DNA of 33,917 nt from an uncultured Allomuricauda sp. (GTDB taxonomy: Bacteria; Bacteroidota; Bacteroidia; Flavobacteriales; Flavobacteriaceae), in assembly GCF_947258355.1 (NCBI RefSeq), contig NZ_CAMYIC010000023.1, forward strand, positions 1 to 33,917, in the 5' to 3' direction. Positions within the stretch are counted from its first letter, which is position 1; the number at the start of each line of letters is the position of its first letter. Shown here one piece after another: positions 1 through 7,591 of the stretch. The notes beneath the pieces are model-generated. The model did not search any database. It was not told where the DNA came from and saw only the letters and a program-made list of their open reading frames with translations. The position numbers were made by a program, and so were the translations under genes.

Positions 1-36
1 ACAAAAATAAGTAACGTTATTCTATAACAAAAGAAT

Positions 37-68
37 TTTGGATGCAGGTATCAAAACATCTACATTTG
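37..68 (+). promoter_or_regulatory. Bacteroidota-type promoter for the DUF1573 gene
   Basis: A TTTG -33 element (37-40) and a perfect TACATTTG -7 element (61-68) are separated by 20 bp, the spacing expected for the Bacteroidota primary sigma factor (TTTG-N19/21-TAnnTTTG). Transcription would begin at about 73-75. This places the true start codon at 90 and rules out the upstream ATG at 42. It is the best-formed promoter in the window. No start-site data support it. Confidence 0.6.
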
Positions 69-89
69 AAGTTCACCCAAAAACCAAAA

Positions 90-476
90 ATGATGAAAAA
101 AACTGTACTCATGCTGTTTGTAGGGCTCTTATCCTTAGGGGTATACGCTCAAGAGACTGCTAAAATCGAATTTAAGAGCGAGACCATTGATTACGGAGAA
201 ATCGAAAGAGGTAGTGATGGTGTTCGTGTTTTTGAATTTACCAATACAGGTGATGCTCCTTTGGTGATCAGCAATGTTAGATCTAGCTGTGGATGTACAA
301 TTCCCAAAAAGCCCGAAGAGCCTATTATGCCTGGAAAAGTAGGTAAAATCGAAGTGAAATATGATACCAACAGAGTTGGTCCGATCAGAAAGGCCATTAC
401 TGTTACATCGAATGCAGACACTCCTACGAAAGTTCTTAAGATTAAAGGAACTGTAAAAAACCCTGGAGCGAAGTAA
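90..476 (+). CDS. Exported DUF1573 domain protein
   Basis: A 128-residue secreted protein. It has a signal peptide (MMKKTVLMLFVGLLSLGVYAQ) followed by one DUF1573 immunoglobulin-like domain. Typical family features are 'IDYGEIERGSDG', 'FEFTNTGDAPLVI', the 'SSCGCTIP' cysteine pair, and a closing beta strand 'KVLKIKGTVKN'. The family resembles MSP/ASPM-type domains and is very common in Bacteroidota. Its molecular role is not established, and periplasmic or surface location is inferred from the signal peptide. The start at 90 (or 93) is chosen because the -7 box at 61-68 lies downstream of the ATG at 42. The gene appears monocistronic, ending at a strong shared terminator. Confidence 0.85.
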   Translation: MMKKTVLMLFVGLLSLGVYAQETAKIEFKSETIDYGEIERGSDGVRVFEFTNTGDAPLVISNVRSSCGCTIPKKPEEPIMPGKVGKIEVKYDTNRVGPIRKAITVTSNADTPTKVLKIKGTVKNPGAK

Positions 477-496
477 GCGAAAAAAGATAGCTATTT

Positions 497-530
497 AAAA
501 GCCCCGACACCAAATGGTATCGGGGCTTTT
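497..530. terminator. Bidirectional intrinsic terminator between convergent genes
   Basis: A 15-bp stem (aaaagccccgacacc / ggtatcggggctttt, one mismatch) has a 4-nt AAAT loop. A T-run follows on the plus strand and an A-rich flank supplies U residues on the minus strand. It sits between the stop of the DUF1573 gene and the stop of the convergent protease gene, and can serve both. Confidence 0.85.
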
Positions 531-535
531 TATAT

Positions 536-1879
536 TTAATCGTCGTCGAACATCTTTTTAAGTACAAAGGTGAACATTAAGTCCCTATTGTACCTCTCTA
601 TAAGAACTCTTACGCGTTTTCCTTCCTTTTCATTCAGCATTTTCAGGATTTCCTGAAGTTTATACTTATGGACTTTTCTACCATTTACCGCTAAAATAAC
701 ATCGCCTTCCTGTAGACCAGCTTCTGCGGCGGGACTTCCTGCGCGAATACCGGAAACCACAATTTCAGGAACCAAACTTAACCGGGTCTTGTTTTCCAAT
801 AAAATTTGGACATTGCCAAAAGTATCATTGCCATCATCCTTTACAATACCGTTGACGTCCGCAATACTCTCAGCTATATAGCGCAAGCCATTGTGCTGAA
901 GGTCTATACCTGCCAAATTGTATTGAAAGGGATCTTTGAAGTTCCCGTTCTTTTTCAGTGTCACCAGTCCCCGGCCGTAATCAAATACCATATTGAAACG
1001 CTTTAGGACCTCACCACCTAAGCTTCCATTTCGGTCACCTAGACTATCTATTCCTTGAAAAGACTCTCGATATGGGAAAGCCACTTTAGCTTCATCCAAT
1101 TCAAAATCACCTATCCGAACCCCGTTGATTTTACTACGCTTTCCAAAAATATCTCCACTTAAACCTCTCCCCAAATGGTCTTCATAGTTCTTTTCTGGGA
1201 TTTCCAAACCTTTTTCAGGTGCAGGAAACAACCATAGGGCATCACTACTTCCTGTATCCACCAATAATTTTACCGGAACGTTTGCAGTGTCCTTCATTAA
1301 AACCGTTCCTTCCACATAAGCCTTTCGTTTTTCTATGGTAAGAGGAATGGTTTGCGTTTTTCTTCTATCCCTGTACTTATACTTTTTTGGATCGTAAAGC
1401 TTTAGCTTTTGGGAAGAATAATTCACCTCCACCACAAAATCCCTGAACAGATCATATCCCATAATTCCATGTACAGGAATTCCCAAGGAAGTTGAAAAAT
1501 TGATTCCTCTATCCAAAACCACATACAAATCTTGGGAATAGTTTCTTGCTTCCCCCAGTTTAAAAGCATTGTTTTTGGAGCTTAAAGCCTTCATTGGCTC
1601 TCCACCACCAAGTCCACGTATAGTAATTTCGGAAACATTGTTGATCGGAATAGAATCCGACTCGGAAAGATTAAAAAGAATAGGCTTACTTACCCCTGAA
1701 TCCAATATAAAGGTAAGCTCTGTACCATTAATTTCAACAGGAATGATAATCAGGTTGTTTATCAGTTCAAATTTTATCTTTTGGAATTTCTCGCCTTTGG
1801 GCAATTGATATCCCTGTGCCAAAACAAAAAATGGCATCAATAAAAGAAGTGCAAAAAAGATGATATTTTTCCTCAACAT
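536..1879 (-). CDS. Exported retropepsin-like aspartyl protease with PDZ domain
   Basis: A 447-residue protein. A signal peptide (MLRKNIIFFALLLLMPFFVLAQ) is followed by two aspartyl-protease half-domains. Their catalytic motifs are FILDSGVS near residue 60 and LLVDTGSSD near residue 208. A C-terminal PDZ domain (about 365-435) carries 'AGSPAAEAGLQEGDVILAVNG'. Two D(S/T)G motifs in one chain suggest a pseudo-dimeric protease folded from a single polypeptide. The substrate is unknown, and the PDZ domain may bind exposed C-termini in the periplasm. The ATG at 1879 is preferred over a TTG at 1891 because it begins the signal peptide cleanly. It is transcribed alone and shares its terminator with the DUF1573 gene. 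Confidence 0.85.
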   Translation of the reverse strand: MLRKNIIFFALLLLMPFFVLAQGYQLPKGEKFQKIKFELINNLIIIPVEINGTELTFILDSGVSKPILFNLSESDSIPINNVSEITIRGLGGGEPMKALSSKNNAFKLGEARNYSQDLYVVLDRGINFSTSLGIPVHGIMGYDLFRDFVVEVNYSSQKLKLYDPKKYKYRDRRKTQTIPLTIEKRKAYVEGTVLMKDTANVPVKLLVDTGSSDALWLFPAPEKGLEIPEKNYEDHLGRGLSGDIFGKRSKINGVRIGDFELDEAKVAFPYRESFQGIDSLGDRNGSLGGEVLKRFNMVFDYGRGLVTLKKNGNFKDPFQYNLAGIDLQHNGLRYIAESIADVNGIVKDDGNDTFGNVQILLENKTRLSLVPEIVVSGIRAGSPAAEAGLQEGDVILAVNGRKVHKYKLQEILKMLNEKEGKRVRVLIERYNRDLMFTFVLKKMFDDD

Positions 1880-1979
1880 ACTTAATTTCAACAGGTCATA
1901 CTTATTAAATATACAAATTAAGCTGCAAACATGATATTAATTTAACATTTCGATAAGCAAGTAATTATTCTTTAAAGTT

Positions 1980-2011
1980 GTTGTTTTCGATACTAGGTTT
2001 TCTCATTTTTG
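1980..2011 (+). promoter_or_regulatory. Possible promoter for the aminotransferase-murB pair
   Basis: GTTG at 1980-1983 lies 20 bp before CATTTTTG (2004-2011), which differs from TAnnTTTG at one base. It is 16 bp upstream of the ATG at 2027, giving a very short leader. The spacing is right but both boxes are imperfect, so this is a moderate inference. Confidence 0.35.
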
Positions 2012-2026
2012 CCAAAACTTTAGCAC

Positions 2027-3220
2027 ATGCCAAGTATCTCGAAAAAAGGGACACAAATGCCCGCATCGCCCATTCGCAAATTAGTACCCTATGCGGAAGC
2101 GGCAAAAAAACGGGGGACCCATGTTATCCACCTGAATATTGGGCAACCCGATATTAAAACTCCCAAAGTAGCTCTAGATGCTGTAAGGAACCATAATATT
2201 GAAGTGCTTGAGTATAGCATGACCCAAGGTTCTGAACAGTATCGCCAAAAAATAGCGGGTTACTATGCCAAGCAGGACATTTTTGTGGATGCCGAAGATA
2301 TCATAGTAACCACGGGCGGTTCAGAAGCTCTTTCTTTTGCTATGGGAACCATAATGGACAACGATGATGAAATTATTATTCCAGAGCCATTTTATGCCAA
2401 TTATAATGGATTTGCCACCGCTGCAGGGGTAAAAGTAAAACCCATTGCATCATCCATAGAAAATAATTTTGCCCTTCCTCCAATTTACAAGTTTGAAGAA
2501 CTTATCACCCCAAAAACAAAGGCCATCCTAATTTGTAATCCTGGAAACCCAACTGGATACCTATACAGTAAGGAAGAAATCCATCAATTGGCCAAGTTGG
2601 TAAAAAAACATAACCTTTTCCTTGTGGCCGATGAAGTTTACAGGGAATTCACCTATGATGGCAGGGAGCATTACTCCATTCTTCAAGAAGAAGGACTCGA
2701 AGAGCATGCCATTGTGGTTGACTCTGTTTCCAAGCGCTACAGCATGTGCGGGGCACGGATTGGCTGTTTGATTTCCAAAAACACTGAGGTAATCGGTACT
2801 GCGATGAAGTTTGCACAAGCACGGTTATCTCCACCAACTTTTGCTCAAATTGCGAGTGAGGCGGCCCTGGAAACTCCCCAAGAATATTTTGATGATGTAA
2901 TCGAGGAATATGTTTCCCGAAGAAACCTACTGATTACAGAGCTCAATAAGTTGGAAGGAGTAAAAGTGGCCACACCACAAGGGGCATTTTACTGTGTTGC
3001 CGAACTTCCCATTGAAGATGCGGACCACTTTGCACAATGGTTATTGGAAAACTTTGAAGTTGATGGAAAAACCGTGATGGTAGCACCAGCGGCCGGCTTT
3101 TACGCAACGCCAGGTTTGGGAAAAAATCAGATAAGAATTGCCTATGTGCTCGAAAAAGAGCAACTTGTAAAGGCCGTCCAAATTTTGGGAAAGGCCCTAA
3201 TCGAGTACAACGCAAAGTGA
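2027..3220 (+). CDS. PLP-dependent class I/II aminotransferase (aspartate aminotransferase fold)
   Basis: A 397-residue cytosolic enzyme of fold-type I. The PLP lysine is K236 in SVSKRYSMCGARIG. Other family marks are NPGNPTG (171-177), ADEVYREF (201-208) and GQPDIKTP near residue 40. Length and motifs fit the aspartate/aromatic aminotransferase group, which transfers an amino group from an amino acid to a 2-oxo acid; the exact substrate cannot be read from the sequence. Its stop overlaps the murB GTG start (GTGA), so the two are translationally coupled. The pairing with a peptidoglycan gene may only reflect a shared growth-linked operon. Confidence 0.85.
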   Translation: MPSISKKGTQMPASPIRKLVPYAEAAKKRGTHVIHLNIGQPDIKTPKVALDAVRNHNIEVLEYSMTQGSEQYRQKIAGYYAKQDIFVDAEDIIVTTGGSEALSFAMGTIMDNDDEIIIPEPFYANYNGFATAAGVKVKPIASSIENNFALPPIYKFEELITPKTKAILICNPGNPTGYLYSKEEIHQLAKLVKKHNLFLVADEVYREFTYDGREHYSILQEEGLEEHAIVVDSVSKRYSMCGARIGCLISKNTEVIGTAMKFAQARLSPPTFAQIASEAALETPQEYFDDVIEEYVSRRNLLITELNKLEGVKVATPQGAFYCVAELPIEDADHFAQWLLENFEVDGKTVMVAPAAGFYATPGLGKNQIRIAYVLEKEQLVKAVQILGKALIEYNAK

Positions 3221-4233
3221 ACATTCAGGAAAACATATCCTTAAAAAGTTACAATACCTTTGGTATTGATGTAAAAGCAAAGTTTTTTGTTGAGATCACC
3301 GGATTGGTCCAACTTCAAAAAGCACTGGAGCTCAAGGCATACCCAAAAAAGTTTATTATCAGCGGCGGAAGTAATATGTTGCTCACCAAGGATATCGATG
3401 CGTTGGTAATGCACATAGGACTTAAGGGAATCACCATTGTTGAGGAAGATGACAATTCCGTGGAAGTCAAGGTGATGGCGGGTGAAAATTGGCACGAACT
3501 GGTAATGTGGAGCTTGGAGCAAGGCTTTGGGGGATTGGAAAACCTTTCTTTGATTCCAGGTAACGTAGGTACAGCACCCATTCAAAACATCGGTGCCTAC
3601 GGTGTGGAACTCAAGGATGTTTTTGTGAGCTGTGCTGCCATGGATGTAAAAACCGGAGAGCTGGAAGGGTTTGACAACGAAGCCTGCGAGTTTGGCTACA
3701 GAGATTCCATTTTCAAGAACAAGGCCAAAGGAAAATACATTATCACTTCGGTTGTTTTAAAACTGACCAAAAAAGACCATGTACTGCACACCGGCTATGG
3801 GGCTATAGAAAGTGAACTGAAAAACAGAGGAATTGTTCACCCTACCATAAAAGATATTTCCGATGCAGTAATCGCCATACGGAAAAGTAAACTCCCCGAC
3901 CCCAAGGAAATCGGCAATAGTGGCAGTTTTTTTAAAAACCCGATTATTTCCAAAAAAGCTTTTGACAAATTCAACAAATCCCATCCAGAAGCCCCGTTTT
4001 ATGAGATAGATGACAATCAGTATAAAATTCCAGCCGGGTGGCTCATAGAGCAATGCGGATTTAAAGGAAAACGGTTTGGGGATGCAGGGGTACATGGTAA
4101 ACAGGCCCTGGTTTTGGTGAATCATGGCAATGCAACTGGTAAAGAAATCTTATGCTTGGCAAAGCAGATTCAAGAGGAGGTGAAAAAAGTTTTTAAAATA
4201 AAGATTCAACCAGAGGTGAACATAATAAAATAA
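3217..4233 (+). CDS. murB: UDP-N-acetylmuramate dehydrogenase (UDP-N-acetylenolpyruvoylglucosamine reductase)
   Basis: A 338-residue type I MurB (E. coli-like length and architecture). It reduces UDP-GlcNAc-enolpyruvate to UDP-MurNAc with NADPH and FAD, the second committed step of cytosolic peptidoglycan precursor synthesis. Family marks are the N-terminal 'LKSYNTFGID', the FAD-binding 'ISGGSNML', 'GLENLSLIPGNVGTAPIQNIGAYG', 'FGYRDSIFK' with the substrate arginine, 'GNSGSFFKNP' with the catalytic serine, and the C-terminal 'IQPEVNII' with the catalytic glutamate. It starts with GTG overlapping the aminotransferase stop. No defects are seen. Confidence 0.95.
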   Translation: MNIQENISLKSYNTFGIDVKAKFFVEITGLVQLQKALELKAYPKKFIISGGSNMLLTKDIDALVMHIGLKGITIVEEDDNSVEVKVMAGENWHELVMWSLEQGFGGLENLSLIPGNVGTAPIQNIGAYGVELKDVFVSCAAMDVKTGELEGFDNEACEFGYRDSIFKNKAKGKYIITSVVLKLTKKDHVLHTGYGAIESELKNRGIVHPTIKDISDAVIAIRKSKLPDPKEIGNSGSFFKNPIISKKAFDKFNKSHPEAPFYEIDDNQYKIPAGWLIEQCGFKGKRFGDAGVHGKQALVLVNHGNATGKEILCLAKQIQEEVKKVFKIKIQPEVNIIK

Positions 4234-4263
4234 CCCTCGCATTGAAATCAATAACGAGGGTTA
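4231..4263 (+). terminator. Hairpin terminator overlapping the murB stop codon
   Basis: A 9-bp perfect outer stem (taaccctcg / cgagggtta) encloses a second 4-bp pairing (attg / caat) with an AAAT loop. The left arm begins at the murB stop codon. There is no strong T-run after the stem, so termination efficiency is uncertain. Confidence 0.55.
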
Positions 4264-4361
4264 TACCAAACCAAACTAACCAAATTTATATATGTTTTGA
4301 GGGCTTTGAACCCTTTATTTCTTGCTAAATCTGCTAAACAAAATGCTTTTTCTGTCTTAGC

Positions 4362-4394
4362 TTTGTCTTATATACGAGATAAATCCTATTTTAG
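4362..4394 (+). promoter_or_regulatory. Possible promoter for the ECF sigma/anti-sigma pair
   Basis: TTTG (4362-4365), a 21-bp spacer and TATTTTAG (4387-4394, one mismatch to TAnnTTTG). It lies about 40 bp upstream of the sigma-factor ATG. The preceding intergenic region (4264-4433) is otherwise AT-rich with no other recognisable feature. ECF genes are often autoregulated, so a second ECF-dependent promoter could also be present. Confidence 0.35.
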
Positions 4395-4433
4395 ATTTTG
4401 GCCCCTTAAAAAATTTTATCAAAAGCACCATAA

Positions 4434-5000
4434 ATGAGTACATTGATAGAGAGACATATTGTTTCACTCCTAGCGGAAAAGGACGACAAGGCCATTTCCC
4501 TTCTCTACGAAAACTATGGGGATACGCTCTTTGGTGTTGCTTACAAAGTGGTGAAAGATGAGGATTTGGCCCAAGATGTGCTCCAGGAAAGTTTCATTAA
4601 AATCTGGAAAAAAGCAGATACCTACGATGCTTCGAAGGCCAAACTTTTCACTTGGTTATTCCGAATCACAAGGAACACTGCCATTGACAAACTAAGAAGT
4701 ATCAATAATAAATCTGACAAGGAAATCCAAATAGACGTTTCAGACGTATATAATATCGGAGTCAAGGGCGTAAACCCGGAACATCTGGACATCCAAGAGA
4801 ACTTGGATAAAATCGAAGATAAGTACAGAATTGTTCTAGAAGCCCTGTTTTTTGAGGGAATGACGCAGCAGGAGGCAAGTGATGAATTGGACATCCCCTT
4901 AGGAACCATAAAGTCCCGATTAAAAATTGGACTTCGGGAACTTGGAAAAATTTACGGTACAACCATGTCTTTGCTCCTCTTATTAAATCTATTGCCATGA
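4434..5000 (+). CDS. ECF RNA polymerase sigma factor, partnered with an RskA-like anti-sigma factor
   Basis: A 188-residue sigma-70 family ECF factor. Region 2 includes 'DEDLAQDVLQESFIKIWKKA' and 'LFTWLFRITRNTAIDKLR'. Region 4 includes 'YRIVLEALFFEGMTQQEASDELDIPLGTIKSRLKIGLREL' split over residues 120-172. It should direct RNA polymerase to a specific promoter set once released from its partner. The stop overlaps the next start by 4 nt (ATGA), so sigma and anti-sigma are coupled. The ATG is preceded by an AT-rich leader. The inducing signal is unknown. Confidence 0.92.
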   Translation: MSTLIERHIVSLLAEKDDKAISLLYENYGDTLFGVAYKVVKDEDLAQDVLQESFIKIWKKADTYDASKAKLFTWLFRITRNTAIDKLRSINNKSDKEIQIDVSDVYNIGVKGVNPEHLDIQENLDKIEDKYRIVLEALFFEGMTQQEASDELDIPLGTIKSRLKIGLRELGKIYGTTMSLLLLLNLLP

Positions 5001-5755
5001 AGGAAAAAGTTAAAATATTTTTAGAAACAGATACTTTGGAAAAGTATCTATTGGGAGACACAACCAAAGAAGAAACCCAAAAAGCTGAAAGGTATATTGC
5101 CATGTATCCCGAAGTAAGGGAAACATACGATACGCTTCAGAAAAACTTGGAAACTTTTGCCAATTTATACGCCAAAAAGACCCCTGAAGGTCTTAAAGAG
5201 ATTATTTTGGCCAGCGCCAAAAAGGAAGGCATGGTAAGCAAAAGATTCCTTCGTTATGCCGTTGCCGCCAGTATAGCGATTATGATATTGGCTGGCTCTT
5301 CCCTATTCTTCTGGAATGAAAACCAGACTTTACAAGAGAAAAACACTATGGTCACCAACCAAATCAAGTATTTGGAGAACAACATGAAAGACCAATTGGC
5401 AGACATGAGAAACCAATTTATAGTGTTGAATAATCCCTCTACCAAAAAATATAAGGTCAAAGGTGAAAACGAGGGGAAAGAACTTAAGGCTATAGCTTAC
5501 ATTAATCCAGTTAAAAAACTTTCATATATCAATGTAAGCAACGTTCCAGAACTTCCAGAGGACAAATGCTTCCAGATGTGGGCAGAAGTCAATGGTGAAT
5601 TGGTAAATTTGGGTGTAATCAAGAATTTTGATGAAAAGGACAAACTACTTGCCCTACCCTATGCCGACAATGCCGTAGGCTACATTACTGTTGAACCCAA
5701 GGGTGGCAACAGTACTCCATCAGTGGACAATATCGTAGCCAATATCAAATATTAA
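4997..5755 (+). CDS. Membrane anti-sigma factor, RskA-type C-terminal domain
   Basis: A 252-residue single-pass membrane protein. The N-terminal cytoplasmic helical part (about 1-85) would hold the sigma factor. One membrane segment follows at about 87-107 (YAVAASIAIMILAGSSLFFW), then a coiled-coil stretch, then an extracytoplasmic beta domain of the RskA C-terminal family ('KLSYINVSNVPELPEDKCFQMW', 'LPYADNAVGYITVEPKGG'). No zinc-binding HxxxCxxC motif is seen in the anti-sigma region, so it belongs to the zinc-free kind. It is translationally coupled to the upstream ECF gene. The signal is probably sensed outside the cytoplasm; this is inference. Confidence 0.85.
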   Translation: MKEKVKIFLETDTLEKYLLGDTTKEETQKAERYIAMYPEVRETYDTLQKNLETFANLYAKKTPEGLKEIILASAKKEGMVSKRFLRYAVAASIAIMILAGSSLFFWNENQTLQEKNTMVTNQIKYLENNMKDQLADMRNQFIVLNNPSTKKYKVKGENEGKELKAIAYINPVKKLSYINVSNVPELPEDKCFQMWAEVNGELVNLGVIKNFDEKDKLLALPYADNAVGYITVEPKGGNSTPSVDNIVANIKY

Positions 5756-5807
5756 GGCCCAACTTTAAAGAAACCTTAAACCTCCCATCCTTTAGCAAGG
5801 TATTTTG

Positions 5808-5815
5808 TACCTTTG
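5808..5815 (+). promoter_or_regulatory. -7 box upstream of the small cysteine-rich membrane protein
   Basis: TACCTTTG is a perfect TAnnTTTG match, 15 bp before the ATG at 5831. No TTTG is found at the expected -33 position, so only the -7 element is supported. It implies that the small gene has its own short-leader transcript separate from the sigma/anti-sigma pair. Confidence 0.45.
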
Positions 5816-5830
5816 TACAAAAGTTGAAAG

Positions 5831-6040
5831 ATGAAGTTAGCACTAGTTACCATTGGATTATTAGCCCTTGCCTTTGCAGGAATTGCTATTAAAATCTGGG
5901 GGAAAAAGAACGGTGAATTTGCCGGAACTTGCGCGAGCCAAAGTCCATTTTTGAACAAGGACGGTGAAGCTTGTGGTTTTTGTGGCAAACTACCCGAAGA
6001 ACAAGATTGTAAAAAGGACACAGTTACAAATACCCAATAA
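5831..6040 (+). CDS. Small membrane-anchored or secreted protein with four cysteines
   Basis: A 69-residue protein with one N-terminal hydrophobic helix (about 3-23, ending in a lysine-rich 'KIWGKKNG'). A short tail holds four cysteines: 'GTCAS', 'GEACGFCGK' and 'EQDCKK'. The ACGFC element is a CxxC. Similar 'membrane or secreted' small proteins are, to my recollection, common in Flavobacteriaceae with no known function. The tail could bind a metal or form disulfides. The orientation of the tail is unclear because positive charges follow the helix. It lies between two ECF sigma modules and has its own -7 box. Confidence 0.7.
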   Translation: MKLALVTIGLLALAFAGIAIKIWGKKNGEFAGTCASQSPFLNKDGEACGFCGKLPEEQDCKKDTVTNTQ

Positions 6041-6068
6041 TTCTTAATTTTTAGGTAAGACTCATTTT

Positions 6069-6629
6069 TTGGAAAAAACCGACGATTCCATCAAGGAGAT
6101 TATTAAAAGGGCAAAAGAAGGAAACCAAATTGCCTTCAGTACACTTCTTGACACTTTTTGGAACGACGTTTATGGTTTTCAAATACTTAGAACGAAAAAT
6201 GAAAATGATGCCGAGGATATTACCATAAGGACCTTTTCCAAGGCTTTCGATAAAATTGATACCTACGACGAAAATTATGAGTTCAAGACCTGGCTCATTA
6301 CCATTTCCAAAAATCTTCATGTAGACCTTCTTCGCAAACGAAAAAGAAGTCTGATGAACGAAATGGAATCCCGAGGGGATGAAGTAAAAAGAGTTCTGGA
6401 CGATACCCCAACAGTAGAAGACCGTTTAATCACAGAGCAAAACCTAGCAAATCTACTTAGGGATATCAAAAAACTGAAACCCCATTACCAAAAGGTCATT
6501 AACCTCCGGTATTTTCATGAAATGAGCTATGCCGACATTGCCAAAGAGCTTAACGAACCCGTTAACAATGTGAAAGTAAAATTGCTACGGGCAAAAAAAC
6601 TACTGGCTGAAATCATTAAAAAAAAGTGA
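6069..6629 (+). CDS. ECF-type sigma-70 family RNA polymerase sigma factor (TTG start)
   Basis: A 186-residue sigma factor. Region 2 covers 'NDAEDITIRTFSKAFDKIDT' and 'FKTWLITISKNLHVDLLRKR'. Region 4 covers 'YQKVINLRYFHEMSYADIAK' and 'VNNVKVKLLRAKKLL'. The TTG at 6069 is the only usable start: an in-frame stop lies at 6045-6047 and no ATG precedes region 2. There is no adjacent anti-sigma gene, unlike the sigma factor at 4434. It is followed by lipA with a separate -7 box. It may be a constitutive or differently regulated ECF; its target promoters are unknown. Confidence 0.88.
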   Translation: MEKTDDSIKEIIKRAKEGNQIAFSTLLDTFWNDVYGFQILRTKNENDAEDITIRTFSKAFDKIDTYDENYEFKTWLITISKNLHVDLLRKRKRSLMNEMESRGDEVKRVLDDTPTVEDRLITEQNLANLLRDIKKLKPHYQKVINLRYFHEMSYADIAKELNEPVNNVKVKLLRAKKLLAEIIKKK

Positions 6630-6666
6630 CCTAGTTCAAGGGCATTAAGTTTCCTTCCCAGTTTCG

Positions 6667-6674
6667 TATCTTTG
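6667..6674 (+). promoter_or_regulatory. -7 box for lipA
   Basis: TATCTTTG is a perfect TAnnTTTG match, 18 bp before the lipA ATG (6693). No good TTTG is visible about 19-21 bp upstream. This suggests that lipA is transcribed independently of the ECF gene. Confidence 0.45.
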
Positions 6675-6692
6675 TAAATCAAAATTTGTTGT

Positions 6693-7568
6693 ATGAGCAC
6701 AAGCGTAGCAGAAAACGTTCTTCCTCCCAAAGGAAAGCCTAAATGGCTAAGGGTTAAGCTCCCTACGGGTAAAAAATACACTCAGCTAAGGGGACTTGTG
6801 GACAAGTACGATTTACATACCATTTGTACCTCCGGTAGTTGCCCGAACATGGGCGAGTGTTGGGGAGAAGGTACCGCTACTTTTATGATTTTAGGCAATA
6901 TTTGCACCCGTTCCTGTGGATTTTGTGGGGTAAAAACCGGTCGTCCAGAAACAGTGGATTGGGCAGAGCCAGAAAAAGTGGCGCGTTCTATAAAAATCAT
7001 GAATATCAAGCATGCCGTGCTAACTTCCGTAGATAGAGACGACCTTAAGGATATGGGTTCCATTATTTGGGCAGAAACAGTTAAAGCTGTTAGGCGGATG
7101 AATCCAGAGACCACTATGGAAACCCTGATTCCGGACTTCCAGGGCATATCCACACATTTGGATAGAATATTGAAAGTGGCTCCAGAAGTGATTTCCCATA
7201 ATATGGAAACCGTGAAAAGACTTACACGCGAAGTTAGGATTCAGGCGAAATACGAAAGAAGCCTAGAGGTACTGAATTACTTAAAGAAAAACGGAGCAAA
7301 CAGAACCAAATCAGGTATTATGCTTGGTCTTGGCGAAGAAGAAAGTGAAGTCATCAACACCATGGAGGACCTAAGAAAGGTAGATGTGGACGTAATTACC
7401 ATTGGTCAATATTTACAGCCTTCCAAAAAACATTTGCCCGTAAAGCAGTTTATTTTACCCGAGCAATTCAAAAAATATGAGGAGATAGGATTAGAAATGG
7501 GCTTTAGGCATGTGGAAAGCGGGGCTTTGGTCCGTTCATCCTACAAAGCACACAAACACATACACTAG
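6693..7568 (+). CDS. lipA: Lipoyl synthase
   Basis: A 291-residue radical-SAM enzyme that inserts two sulfurs into protein-bound octanoyl groups to make lipoyl cofactors for 2-oxoacid dehydrogenases and glycine cleavage. The auxiliary [4Fe-4S] cluster ligands are C45, C50 and C56 ([12 protein letters not shown]). The radical-SAM cluster ligands are C71, C75 and C78 (CTRSCGFC). The C-terminal 'LVRSSY' supplies the conserved serine ligand. Length is normal and all ligands are present. It ends 23 bp before the GAPDH gene, so the two probably share a transcript. Confidence 0.97.
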   Translation: MSTSVAENVLPPKGKPKWLRVKLPTGKKYTQLRGLVDKYDLHTICTSGSCPNMGECWGEGTATFMILGNICTRSCGFCGVKTGRPETVDWAEPEKVARSIKIMNIKHAVLTSVDRDDLKDMGSIIWAETVKAVRRMNPETTMETLIPDFQGISTHLDRILKVAPEVISHNMETVKRLTREVRIQAKYERSLEVLNYLKKNGANRTKSGIMLGLGEEESEVINTMEDLRKVDVDVITIGQYLQPSKKHLPVKQFILPEQFKKYEEIGLEMGFRHVESGALVRSSYKAHKHIH

Positions 7569-7591
7569 CTCAACCTTCCCCCTCCCCGATC

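Noticed and set aside
42..89. N-terminal extension of the DUF1573 protein from an ATG at 42
   Set aside because: A good promoter -7 box lies at 61-68, downstream of that ATG, and the signal peptide begins cleanly at 90.
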